DNA of 64,000 bases from an uncultured Bacteroidales bacterium (GTDB taxonomy: Bacteria; Bacteroidota; Bacteroidia; Bacteroidales; Barnesiellaceae): NCBI GenBank assembly GCA_949298955.1, contig CASFYQ010000006.1:47473-111472 (forward strand). The letters run 5' to 3'. The notes under the pieces were generated by a model. That model did not search any database and was not told the origin of the DNA. It was given only the letters and a program-made list of their open reading frames with translations. Shown one piece after another: positions 19,201 to 28,180 of this stretch. Made by a program: the position numbers and the translations under genes. Numbering within the stretch: the stretch's first letter is position 1; the number at the start of each line of letters is the position of its first letter.

Positions 19201-21435
19201 TTATTCGGTAACGGTAAACGAGCCTTTCAGTCCTTCGGCACTGTTCGGGCCTACCCAGAGGTCGAATTGTCCGGCCTCGACTCTCTTTTGAAGGTCACGA
19301 CCGTAGAAGGCCAGTTCCGAAATGGGCAGCTCGAAAGTCACGGTTTGGCTTTCGCCAGCTTTGATAAACAGGCGTTGGAAGCCTTTCAGTTCTTTCACCG
19401 GGCGGGTAATCGAGCCTACCAGGTCGCGCACATAGAGTTGTGCGACCTCGGTACCGTCGACGCGGCTTGTGTTCTTGATGGTGGCTGTTACGGTGAGTGT
19501 ATCGCCGGCTTTCGGTTCATGGTTCGAAAGGTTGAGATCGGTATATTCGAAGGTACTGTATGAGAGACCGTAGCCGAATACAAACAGCGGGTCTTTACCC
19601 GAGTCGAGATAGAACGATGTGTTGCCGAGCGAGGTTTGCGGAGCTTCCAGCGGAATATCTTTGAGCGGAATAATCTGGTTGTGTGCAGGACGGCCCGTGT
19701 TGTTGTGGTTGTAGTACATGGGTATCTGTCCCACCTCGCGCACAAAGGTCACCGGCAGTTTGCCGCTGGGGTTCTCCTTGCCATAAAGCAGATCCAGGAT
19801 GGCAAGTCCGCCCATCGTGCCCGGGTGGAAATTGTAGAGTATGGCATCGGCATAGGGCAGGTCGCGCTCGATGGTGAGCGGACGTCCTGCAATAACGACC
19901 ATAACCACGGGTTTTCCGGTGCTTTTTACGGCTTTGAGCAGCTCCGATTGAGCTCCTATCAGGTTGATGTTCGACAACGAGTGAGCCTCGCCCGAGAGGA
20001 TTGCCTCCTCACCGACGAATACAAGAGCCACATCGGCCCGGCGCACTGCACTCTTCACCCGTTCGAAATTGCGGGTATCGGTATCGCGCGAATAGTCCAG
20101 ACCGGCTTCGTAAAGATATTTCACTTGCTTGTACTCCTCGCTTTGCAAAGCTTTGAGCGGAGTTACGGTGCGGTTTTTATCTCCGTCGAACGACCAAGTG
20201 CCCAGCTGGTCGTGGGGGGCATTGGCCATAGGCCCTATGATTGCCAGGGTCTGTCCCGGTTTCAACGGCAAAACGCCGTTGTTTTTCAGCAGTACGGCCG
20301 ACTCGACGGCAGCCCGCCGAGCTGTTTGCAGATGCTCGTCGCTGTAAATCGTCGACATACCCTCCTCTACATCGTCGACATAGGGATTCTCAAACAATCC
20401 CAGGCGATATTTGATGCGCAGGATATTGCGTACGGCCTCGTCGATGGTTTCAATCGGCACCTTCTTTTCGGTCACCAGTTCGGGCAGATGGTCTATATAA
20501 GTTTGGCTTACCATCTCCATATCGACACCGGCGTTAGCCGAGATGCGGGCCACATCTTTACGATCGGCGGCAAATCCGTGGGGTATCATTTCGCTCATCG
20601 AGCACCAGTCCGATACCACAAAACCGTCGAAATTCCACTCGTTGCGCAGCACCGTGCGCAGCAGAAAATCGTTGCCCGAGGCAGGCACGCCGTTGTTGTC
20701 ATTGAACGAGGTCATGAGCGTAGCGGCTCCGGCCTCGATTGCTTTCTGGAATGGGGGCAGGTAGACGTTGCGCAGCAGCATTTCGGGGATATAGGTCGAG
20801 TTGTAGTCGCGACCGCCCTCGGCGGCACCGTAGCCTACGAAATGTTTTACACAGGCAGCGATGGCATCGTTGTCCGACAGCTGTTTGCCCTGGAATCCGC
20901 GTACCATGGCGGCTCCCAGTTCACCCGACAGATAGGAATCTTCGCCCAAGCTTTCGGCTATGCGGCCCCAGCGGGCGTCGCGCGAGATATCGAGCATGGG
21001 GGCAAAAGTCCAGGTGATGCCTTCTTCACGAGCTTCGGTGGCTGCCATGTGAGTGCCGGCTTCGACCAGTTGGGGGTCGAACGAGGCGGCCAGTCCCAGT
21101 GGAATGGGCAGTACCGTTTTGTAGCCGTGAATAATATCGCGTCCGATGATGAGGGGGATACCCAGCCGCGACTCTTCCACGGCTGTCTTTTGTATTTCGT
21201 TAATCAGCGTGGGATCTATGTTGAGCATCGAGCCTATCTCTCCGGCGCGAATTTTGGCTTTAATCGAGTCTAACGGCTGGTCGAAACTAAGTTGGTTCAT
21301 CTGTCCGATTTTTTCTTCGAGCGTCATTTGGCTCAACAGGCTTTCGATAAAACGGTCTTCCTCGGTGTTGCCGGTTTGTTTGCACCCTGTGGCGAGCAGG
21401 GCGGCGATGCCGAGGGCCAACAATCCTTTTTTCAT
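19201..21435 (-). CDS. GH3 beta-glucosidase, lipoprotein (BglX-like)
   Basis: A 744-residue exo-acting beta-glucosidase. The lipobox LLATGC places C18 as the lipidated residue. The GH3 N-terminal barrel spans about 30-350 with APMLDISRDARWGRIAESLGEDSYL near 145, KHFVGYGAAEGGRDYN near 197 and the nucleophile motif FVVSDWCSM (D276). The GH3 C-terminal domain (about 380-600) and a fibronectin-III-like domain (about 640-735) follow. It is the last gene of the PUL arm, 22 bases after the SGNH-like gene. It would release glucose from oligosaccharides made by the GH16 enzymes. Linkage preference cannot be read from sequence. Confidence 0.95.
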   Translation of the reverse strand: MKKGLLALGIAALLATGCKQTGNTEEDRFIESLLSQMTLEEKIGQMNQLSFDQPLDSIKAKIRAGEIGSMLNIDPTLINEIQKTAVEESRLGIPLIIGRDIIHGYKTVLPIPLGLAASFDPQLVEAGTHMAATEAREEGITWTFAPMLDISRDARWGRIAESLGEDSYLSGELGAAMVRGFQGKQLSDNDAIAACVKHFVGYGAAEGGRDYNSTYIPEMLLRNVYLPPFQKAIEAGAATLMTSFNDNNGVPASGNDFLLRTVLRNEWNFDGFVVSDWCSMSEMIPHGFAADRKDVARISANAGVDMEMVSQTYIDHLPELVTEKKVPIETIDEAVRNILRIKYRLGLFENPYVDDVEEGMSTIYSDEHLQTARRAAVESAVLLKNNGVLPLKPGQTLAIIGPMANAPHDQLGTWSFDGDKNRTVTPLKALQSEEYKQVKYLYEAGLDYSRDTDTRNFERVKSAVRRADVALVFVGEEAILSGEAHSLSNINLIGAQSELLKAVKSTGKPVVMVVIAGRPLTIERDLPYADAILYNFHPGTMGGLAILDLLYGKENPSGKLPVTFVREVGQIPMYYNHNNTGRPAHNQIIPLKDIPLEAPQTSLGNTSFYLDSGKDPLFVFGYGLSYSTFEYTDLNLSNHEPKAGDTLTVTATIKNTSRVDGTEVAQLYVRDLVGSITRPVKELKGFQRLFIKAGESQTVTFELPISELAFYGRDLQKRVEAGQFDLWVGPNSAEGLKGSFTVTE

Positions 21436-21457
21436 TGTATAAATGGAATTAAGTGGG

Positions 21458-23236
21458 TTATAAAATTATCTTGCAAGTATGGTTCAGCGTTTCGTTGTAC
21501 AGATGGAGCAGATAGATGCCCGAGGCACTTTGGGGCAAGACGATGGCTTCGTTGTCGTCTATTGCTCCGGCAAACACTACCCGGCCGCACAGCGAGTAGC
21601 AGGTGGCCCGGCAGCGGTCGGATATTCCCCGGACGATAATCTTCTTTTCGGTCGGGTGCGTATATATCTGCACCCGGTCGGCGGGAGTCTCGATGCAGCC
21701 GGTCGAGGCTTTGCTCGACTGACGCAGCTGCGGTTTGTGCAGGTCGTCGGCCTCCGACGAGTAGAAATAGAGCAGCCCTGTGGCGTCGGTCTCGCCGATG
21801 CACAACTTGTAGGTCACGATATTCGCTCCGGCCTCGATTTGAGCTTGTGTCCAGTCGGTCACGTCCCATTCGATGTAGCTGTTCAGTTCGTTGCCTCTCA
21901 CCGGGCTTTCGCCGATGCGGGTAAATTGGTCGGGTCTGGTATCCCACGTCAGGGTGGTATACGACTCGGTGTTGCCCCATATTTCCACCGGGTGAGTCTC
22001 TTTGCGGGGCCAGCTGGGGTATATGCAATCGTAGTAGTAAGCCCGCAGTGCGATGCGGTCGGTCCCAGGGTCGATACCGGAGGTGGCAAATGACAGGTAG
22101 GCCTCACGCGTGTGGGTGTCGGTATTACCCTTTATTTCCAGGTGGTTGTCGTTGACATAGGCCGTCGTTTTGTTGGCCTGGTGTACATACGTGTCGAAAG
22201 TGGGGGCGATAGCACTTTCGCCCGTGAAGATGTGCGCTTCTCCTGCTACGGTTCCGCTCTCGGTATTGCTGTTGCTCACGGTTACCGGCAGCACGATAGT
22301 CTCGTCGTCGACGGGGTCGATTTCGACCAAGAGCGGGCTGGTCGTAATGTCGTCGAGCCGATGTTCCTCACCGTTGACCGTGTAGGTCAGGCTCCAGGGC
22401 GGTACGCCGGTAAAGCGGCATTCGAAATATCCTTTTTCGTCGGGAGCTATTACCCGGCTTTTCTCGCAGACCTCGACCGAAGCCGGTATGGGCGTGAACA
22501 GTTCGGTGAGTTTTTCCATACAGATGGTCGCCATTTTCTGTTGGATATACTGCTCCTTGCCGCGCAACGGGTGCCAGCCGAAGGTAATGTCGTAAATTTT
22601 CTCGGTGTCGGCGGCATATTTGATGCTGGGCTGCCGGCCGTCGGGGTCGACTTCCTTGCGGGTAAACCCGATGTTTTCGTCCCATTCGACGAGTGGCAAC
22701 TGCCAGCGTTCGGCCAGTGTTCTGATGCTTTGGTTGTAGGTCACGCGCGAGTCGTGCCAGTGGGTACACAGGATAATCGTGGCCGGTTTTCCGTTCTCGG
22801 TCTGGTAATATTTCGACTCGGGGTTGAACTTCAAGTTGTAGCAGTCGGCCTTATAGCGTTTGATTACATAGTCGTAGGCCGTGTTGTATTGTTGTACCTC
22901 GTCGTAAGAGTAATCTTCGTAATTCTCCTTGATGCCGTTGGTGCTGGCCACGTCCTGGTTGTGTACGTGCATGATGATGAAGGCATCGACACGGTCGAGT
23001 TCCTCGGTCGTATAGAATCGGTCGCGATACATATCGGAGGCCGTATGCTTGATGGCATCGCCACTCACGGCCTTGTTCAACGGCTCGGCGTTGAAAGCCT
23101 CGCACACCAGCTCGAACCACCCGTTCTCGGGCACGGCAAACGAAGCGCCTGCCAGCATAAAGTGGTGATTGTAGGTTTGTGCCTGTCCTGTGAGTGCGAG
23201 CAGCGACACGATACCGGCAAAAATCGTTTTTTTCAT
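21458..23236 (-). CDS. SGNH-like (DUF5040-type) putative esterase with beta-sandwich and sorting domain
   Basis: A 592-residue secreted protein. Signal peptide 1-20 (ending GQAQ). The N-terminal domain (about 24-240) resembles SGNH hydrolases: GAS at 30-32 (S32 candidate nucleophile), SGD near G59, HVHNQD with N93, and a late D216/H222 pair before the sequence PLRGKEQY. About 345-500 looks like a DNRLRE/CBM96-type beta-sandwich (AYLSFATSGI, IEWDVTDW). The last about 75 residues (VQIYTHPTEKKIIVRG to the C-terminal CKIIL) resemble a type IX secretion sorting domain. It lies between two GH3 genes, so removal of acyl groups from the glucan or an associated polymer is conceivable. The activity itself is an inference. 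Confidence 0.6.
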   Translation of the reverse strand: MKKTIFAGIVSLLALTGQAQTYNHHFMLAGASFAVPENGWFELVCEAFNAEPLNKAVSGDAIKHTASDMYRDRFYTTEELDRVDAFIIMHVHNQDVASTNGIKENYEDYSYDEVQQYNTAYDYVIKRYKADCYNLKFNPESKYYQTENGKPATIILCTHWHDSRVTYNQSIRTLAERWQLPLVEWDENIGFTRKEVDPDGRQPSIKYAADTEKIYDITFGWHPLRGKEQYIQQKMATICMEKLTELFTPIPASVEVCEKSRVIAPDEKGYFECRFTGVPPWSLTYTVNGEEHRLDDITTSPLLVEIDPVDDETIVLPVTVSNSNTESGTVAGEAHIFTGESAIAPTFDTYVHQANKTTAYVNDNHLEIKGNTDTHTREAYLSFATSGIDPGTDRIALRAYYYDCIYPSWPRKETHPVEIWGNTESYTTLTWDTRPDQFTRIGESPVRGNELNSYIEWDVTDWTQAQIEAGANIVTYKLCIGETDATGLLYFYSSEADDLHKPQLRQSSKASTGCIETPADRVQIYTHPTEKKIIVRGISDRCRATCYSLCGRVVFAGAIDDNEAIVLPQSASGIYLLHLYNETLNHTCKIIL

Positions 23237-23263
23237 TTTCGTTGTTGCTTGGGTCTTGTGAAA

Positions 23264-25480
23264 CTAATCTTTTATTTCGATGGTTGCGGTCGAGTGTATC
23301 TGTTGTGACGATGAGGCCACATGCAGCAGATATTTGTCTCTCTCGAGTTTCCAGCCGGCGATATTCTCGTCGTAGAAGGCAAACGAGTCGACAGGCATCT
23401 CTACCTCCACCTTCTGCATTTCGCCCGGTTGCAGGTAGACTTTCTTGAAGGCTTTGAGCTCCTTGACCGGTCGCAGTACGCCGGGGTTCTTTTGGCTCAT
23501 ATATACTTGTACCGTTTCGGCTCCGGCACGATTGCCGCTGTTTTTCAGGGTGAACGAGAGTCTCACCGTGTCGCCGGGGCAATAGCTCTTCCGGTCGGTA
23601 CGGGCTTTTCCATACTCGAACGAGGTGTAGGAGAGACCATATCCGAAGGGGAAGAGCGGTTTGATTTTCTTCGTGTCGTGCCAGCGGTAGCCTACCAGAA
23701 TATCGTCTTTGTAATATTGCGTATGGTTTACGCCGGGATACGACTCTTCGCCGAAATAGTGGGCGCTGTTATCTTCCAGTTTCACGGGAATCGAGAAAGG
23801 CAGTTTGCCCGAAGGGTTGGCTTCGCCGCTGATGATGTTGGCTGTCGCCGTGCCGGCTTGGGAACCCAGGTACCACGATTGCATGACACCGTCGACCTGC
23901 GGCAGCCAAGGCATGCTCACGGCGTTGCCGCTGATGATGATGATGCCTGTGTTGGGGTTGGCTTCGATGAGTTTCTCGATAAGTTCGTCCTGCCCGAAGG
24001 GCAAAGCCATACTCACGCGGTCGTCGCCTTCACAGTCTTGTCTGAAATTTTTGTTGAGACCACCGAAGAAAAGCACCACATCGGCCTCGCGGGCCACCTT
24101 GACGGCTTCCTGTACCAGCGAGTCGGCGTCGAGGCCCGAGGGCAGTTCGTGGCTGTAATTGGGTTCGCCCGAGGCATAGCCCAGCGTAAAGACAATATGC
24201 TCCTGACCATATTTTTCAATCATACCTTCCAGGGGTGAAATTTCCTTTTGCGGTTTCAGTTCCGAGGAGCCGCCGCCCAAACTCAACTGTTTTACGGCAT
24301 TCTCGCCGATGACGGCAATTTTTTGATAGCGCCCCTTCTCGATGGGGAAGAACCCGTTGTCGTTTTTCAGCAGGACGATACCCTCCTCGGCCACCCGGCG
24401 GGCGATATCGGCATGCTCGGGAGTGAGTTTACAGCCATAAGGTCGGTTGCGGTTCATGTTGGTGCGGAAACAGAGACGAAGCACCCGGCGCACCTTCTCG
24501 TCGAGGAGTGATTCGGGCAGTTCGCCGCTTTGAATTTTTTTCAGGAAAGGTTGGGCCAGGTAATAGTTGTCGTAGGCCGAACTCAACCCCCAGGTCAGTC
24601 CGTTGGTCCAGGTGCCCATCTCCAAGTCGAGCCCGTAACGGGCCGCTTCGTCGGTGTCGTGGGCCGACCCCCAGTCGGTCACCATCACCCCGTCGAAGCC
24701 CCAGTCTTTCTTTAATATCTGATTGATGAGCCGATCGTTGTGGCTGCAATATTGTCCCTTGTATTTGTTGTACGACCCCATGACGGTCCACACACTGCCC
24801 TCCTGCACACCGGCTTTGAAGGCCGGCAGATAGATTTCGAACAAGGCCCGGTCGCTCACCTCGACATTGACTTTGTCGCGGTTTTTCTCTTGGTTGTTCA
24901 AGGCGAAATGTTTCAGGCAGGCCGCCACACCGTTTTGTTGCAAACCCTTGATATAGGGGACTACCAGTCGCGACGACAGGTAGGGGTCTTCGCCCATGTA
25001 TTCAAAATTGCGCCCGCTCAGCGGGGTGCGGTAAATATTGACTCCGGGGCCCAGAATAACATCTTTCTTGCGGTAGCGGGCCTCCTGGCCGATAGCGTGG
25101 CCATACTCGTATGCCAGTTTGGGATTGAATGTTGCGGCCAGACAGGTGAGAGCCGGGTATGCGGTACACGAGTCGTTTGTCCAGTCGGCATGATCCCAGT
25201 TGTCCCACACAAATTCCATGCGCACTCCGTGAGGCCCGTCGCTGAGCCACAGCTCGGGGATACCCAACCGGGGGCAGCCGGGAGTACTGAATTTCGATTG
25301 GGCATGTATCAGGTCGATTTTTTCCTTTAAGGTCATACGCGACAAGGCATCTTCGATACGTACCTCGATGGGCTGGTTGTCGTCCAGGTAGGGGGGCACT
25401 GACTCTTGTGCCGCCAACTGTGCCGCCAATGCCAGTGCGATAACCGATAAACAGCCTGTTCTAAAAAGTGTTTGCTTCAT
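23264..25480 (-). CDS. GH3 beta-glucosidase (second copy, different subgroup)
   Basis: A 738-residue secreted GH3 enzyme. Signal peptide about 1-25 (QLAAQ). Barrel motifs: LWLSDGPHGVR near 77, GPGVNIYRTPLSGRNFEYMGEDPYL near 144, KHFALNNQEKNRDKVN near 190 and VMVTDWGSAHDTDEA with the likely nucleophile D269. The C-terminal GH3 domain and a fibronectin-III-like domain (PFGYGLSYTSFEY near 590) follow. It is only distantly like the other GH3 of this operon, suggesting a different linkage preference or compartment. The ATG at 25480 begins the signal peptide; an in-frame upstream codon would add 13 residues without support. Confidence 0.95.
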   Translation of the reverse strand: MKQTLFRTGCLSVIALALAAQLAAQESVPPYLDDNQPIEVRIEDALSRMTLKEKIDLIHAQSKFSTPGCPRLGIPELWLSDGPHGVRMEFVWDNWDHADWTNDSCTAYPALTCLAATFNPKLAYEYGHAIGQEARYRKKDVILGPGVNIYRTPLSGRNFEYMGEDPYLSSRLVVPYIKGLQQNGVAACLKHFALNNQEKNRDKVNVEVSDRALFEIYLPAFKAGVQEGSVWTVMGSYNKYKGQYCSHNDRLINQILKKDWGFDGVMVTDWGSAHDTDEAARYGLDLEMGTWTNGLTWGLSSAYDNYYLAQPFLKKIQSGELPESLLDEKVRRVLRLCFRTNMNRNRPYGCKLTPEHADIARRVAEEGIVLLKNDNGFFPIEKGRYQKIAVIGENAVKQLSLGGGSSELKPQKEISPLEGMIEKYGQEHIVFTLGYASGEPNYSHELPSGLDADSLVQEAVKVAREADVVLFFGGLNKNFRQDCEGDDRVSMALPFGQDELIEKLIEANPNTGIIIISGNAVSMPWLPQVDGVMQSWYLGSQAGTATANIISGEANPSGKLPFSIPVKLEDNSAHYFGEESYPGVNHTQYYKDDILVGYRWHDTKKIKPLFPFGYGLSYTSFEYGKARTDRKSYCPGDTVRLSFTLKNSGNRAGAETVQVYMSQKNPGVLRPVKELKAFKKVYLQPGEMQKVEVEMPVDSFAFYDENIAGWKLERDKYLLHVASSSQQIHSTATIEIKD

Positions 25481-25573
25481 AATTATCCAAGTGAAAGTAT
25501 AGATTTGCTCGATTTGCATCGGTGCTTCTCACGGTCGGATCGACAGCCGGGAGTGAACCGCGTGTCGAGCCTG

Positions 25574-26971
25574 TTATTTGAAATATTGTCCCTCTTCCCG
25601 CAGACGTTTGCGCAGGAAATCGACATCGACTTGGTGTACGTCGATGTGAGCCTGTTTGGCTGCCAATGCCGCAGCCATACCCGCAGCTTCGCCCGTAACC
25701 AAGGCCGGCGGCATCACCCGCAAGCTGCCCAAAGCCTCTTCGTCGGCCGAGATGCAACGACCCGCGGTCAGCAGGTTTTTCATACCCTTGGGCGTGAGAA
25801 TACGGTAGGGAATACCGTGCGACTCGCCCCGTCCGTAATGTTTGGCTTCGTAGCCTTGGATATGAATGTCTACGAAATAGCAGTTGCGCCCTATCTCGTC
25901 GTCGAAGCTCTTGCGGTCGAGCCAGTCTTGAATGGTGAAGATATAGTCGCCTTCGATGCGTCGGCTTTCGCGTATGCCCAGCAACGAAGCGGTCTTCACG
26001 ATAAAGCCGTTGCCGTAGACCTGCGGCTGGTAATCTTTGAGCATACGCAGATATTCGGCAGCCACTTTGCGCCCTTGTACCATCGCTTCGGAAACCTGCC
26101 AGGGATCGGTCGCATTTTGCAAATCGATGTGCCCGGCGTTGAACTGTACCACACTGGGGCCTATGAGGTTGTTGCAGCTGTGCTGATCGATGAGAGGGTA
26201 TTTACCCGATTTCAAGGCCTCGTGAATAGGACTGTCCTTGTTTTCCCAATAGAGGTTGGGGTTGGTTGTGTAGCCATAGGAGTCGACGTTGGCAATCGAG
26301 AAACACAGGGTAGCCTTTTGTACCTTCTCGTCGGGATTGCCCATAAAATAGCGGGCTCCGGCCCACACGGCCAGGTCGCCATCGCCGGTACAATCGATAA
26401 ATACTTTTGCCTTGAAAGCGGTAAGTCCGTTCTTGTTGGCCACGATAATCGCTTTTATCGTGTCGTCCGAAGCCATTTCGACATCGGCCAGACGCGAGAA
26501 AAAGAGCACCTTGGCACCCGAGGCACACACCATGTCGTCATAGACCGTCATCAGTTGCTCGGGGTTAATCGATACCCAGTCCAGCTTGTCGGCCGGTTCG
26601 TGCGGAACCCCTTTCTTGGCAGCCCGGAAAACTTTCTCGGCCAGACCCCGATAGATGATTTTCTCACCGTCGGAGAAGGGACACCACGCCGGGATCATGC
26701 CGGTCGTTCCCATGCCGCCCAACTGGCCGGTAGCTTCGATAAGCAACGTCTTGGCTCCTTCGCGGGCTGCCGAGATTGCCGCCGTACAACCCGAGGGGCC
26801 TCCTCCCACGACAATGACGTCCCACTCGCTGTCGATTGGCATCTTCTTTCTTCTCATCGAGAGGGTGGATTGTTTCTCTTCGGCGTGCAAAAACGAGGGC
26901 ACGGCCGAGGCGGCCAGGAGCATACCGCTCTTTTGAATAAAATCTCTTCGGGTAATATTCGCAGGTTTCAT
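25574..26971 (-). CDS. FAD-dependent oxidoreductase with Tat-type signal
   Basis: A 465-residue flavoprotein of the PF12831-like group. The N-terminus has a twin-arginine signal (TRRDFIQKSGMLLAAS), suggesting export in folded form. The dinucleotide-binding motif VVGGGPSGCTAAISAAREGA lies near 53-72 with FIDCTGDGDLAVWAG near 200. The C-terminal family motif NLLTAGRCISADEEALGSLRV is near 406. It sits in the PUL between the GH26-like and GH3 genes, 31 bases from the former. The substrate is unknown. Oxidoreductases of this kind do occur in PULs, where they may act on sugar or sugar-acid products. Confidence 0.85.
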   Translation of the reverse strand: MKPANITRRDFIQKSGMLLAASAVPSFLHAEEKQSTLSMRRKKMPIDSEWDVIVVGGGPSGCTAAISAAREGAKTLLIEATGQLGGMGTTGMIPAWCPFSDGEKIIYRGLAEKVFRAAKKGVPHEPADKLDWVSINPEQLMTVYDDMVCASGAKVLFFSRLADVEMASDDTIKAIIVANKNGLTAFKAKVFIDCTGDGDLAVWAGARYFMGNPDEKVQKATLCFSIANVDSYGYTTNPNLYWENKDSPIHEALKSGKYPLIDQHSCNNLIGPSVVQFNAGHIDLQNATDPWQVSEAMVQGRKVAAEYLRMLKDYQPQVYGNGFIVKTASLLGIRESRRIEGDYIFTIQDWLDRKSFDDEIGRNCYFVDIHIQGYEAKHYGRGESHGIPYRILTPKGMKNLLTAGRCISADEEALGSLRVMPPALVTGEAAGMAAALAAKQAHIDVHQVDVDFLRKRLREEGQYFK

Positions 26972-27002
26972 GAATTTTTCCTCTTGTTATGTGTTGTAAT
27001 GG

Positions 27003-28139
27003 CTAATCTTTATTCTTTATGTCGCGACAAGTGAGTATATTGGGGTAGGCCACGAAATGGGCAAAGTCTTCACTCGCCGGGTGGCCCGGCACGGGTATGA
27101 AATAGTGCTTCTCCTCGTTCCAGGCATTCTCGCCGAACAAGACGAACGAGAGCTTGTATTGCGAGATAATCGGGTAGAGACTTTGCGAGAAGAAGGTAGA
27201 TACCTTGATTCCTTCCATGCCGGTGCCGGTGATAGCCGGTATCTTCTTGTTCTTCTGCGCAAACTGGGTGACGATTGCCAGACTGCGGTTCAAGTCTTGT
27301 ATGAACATGAGTTCGTCATACTCTTCTTCTTGCAGGAGCAGGGCGTTGAGTCCGACGAGGTCGACATACCGATTGCCGGGGTAGCAGGCGGCCAAATGGT
27401 CGGTCGACCTGTTGTAGACCGAGTAGGCATACAACAGGTTGTGTATCTGCTTCTTGTCGCGCAAATAGTCTACGGTGAGTGTCCATAGTCTCTTGTAGTC
27501 GTCGGCCGAGCACAAGGAGGTATTCCACCACAGGGGACGGTCGGCGCAGTGAGCGTGAAAAGGCTGAAATATAACCGCAATCGGTTTTCCTGCCTCGTCT
27601 TTCAAGCCGGCGAAGAAATCGGCCACCTTGTCCAACGAGGCAAGAAATATCTTTTGAACCGAGTCGTTCTCGACAATCTGTTTCACGACATCGACTTTGC
27701 TGCAATCGCTGGCATCACCTCCGGTCATCGGGTTGCCGGCTTGCCAGGTGAAGAGCGAGATGCCCCCTTGGCGATTCACCTCGCTCACATATGAGCGCAG
27801 CGATGCAAAGGAAATGGAATCGCAATTTACCGCACTGCCTTTCTCGATGAGGCCGATGTCCCACCCATACACGGCCGGATAGTCGCCGCATACCGATTTT
27901 ACATCAGACCGGCCCTCCTCTTGAAACCAGTCGTAACCATAGGCCAGGTCGTCTTTATGGCCGAGCATGATACCTCTGTCCAGTTCCTTTTGCAATTTCT
28001 GGTACAGCCGGGTCGTTTCTGTCGAAGCCATCTCGTCCGATAGGGTCGGCTCTTTTCCTTCTTCTTTGCAGGTCGATTGGCAAGCCATGAGCAATGCCAT
28101 GTTCAGGAGCAGCAGAAATTTGGTTATGCGATTTCCCAT
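27003..28139 (-). CDS. GH26-fold lipoprotein lacking both catalytic glutamates
   Basis: A 378-residue lipoprotein (lipobox LLMAC, C20) whose fold is clearly that of GH26 beta-mannanases: IMLGHKDDLAYGYDW near 57, DVKSVCGDYPAVYGWDIG near 79, LFTWQAGNPMTGGDA near 129, and a C-terminal VPGHPASEDFAHF. The acid/base position reads IFQPFHAHCAD, where the family has R-P-x-H-E: alanine at 196. The nucleophile position reads AITGTGMEGI, where the family has T-E-x-G: glycine at 305. Each change needs two base substitutions, so a single sequencing error is not the cause. It follows SusD by 41 bases, the usual place for a surface glycan-binding protein. I infer a binding role. The ATG at 28139 is preferred over a GTG at 28154. 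Confidence 0.85.
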   Translation of the reverse strand: MGNRITKFLLLLNMALLMACQSTCKEEGKEPTLSDEMASTETTRLYQKLQKELDRGIMLGHKDDLAYGYDWFQEEGRSDVKSVCGDYPAVYGWDIGLIEKGSAVNCDSISFASLRSYVSEVNRQGGISLFTWQAGNPMTGGDASDCSKVDVVKQIVENDSVQKIFLASLDKVADFFAGLKDEAGKPIAVIFQPFHAHCADRPLWWNTSLCSADDYKRLWTLTVDYLRDKKQIHNLLYAYSVYNRSTDHLAACYPGNRYVDLVGLNALLLQEEEYDELMFIQDLNRSLAIVTQFAQKNKKIPAITGTGMEGIKVSTFFSQSLYPIISQYKLSFVLFGENAWNEEKHYFIPVPGHPASEDFAHFVAYPNILTCRDIKNKD

Positions 28140-28180
28140 TTTTTCCAAGTTCACAATATGCAGTTTGTCGGTTTTAGGTT

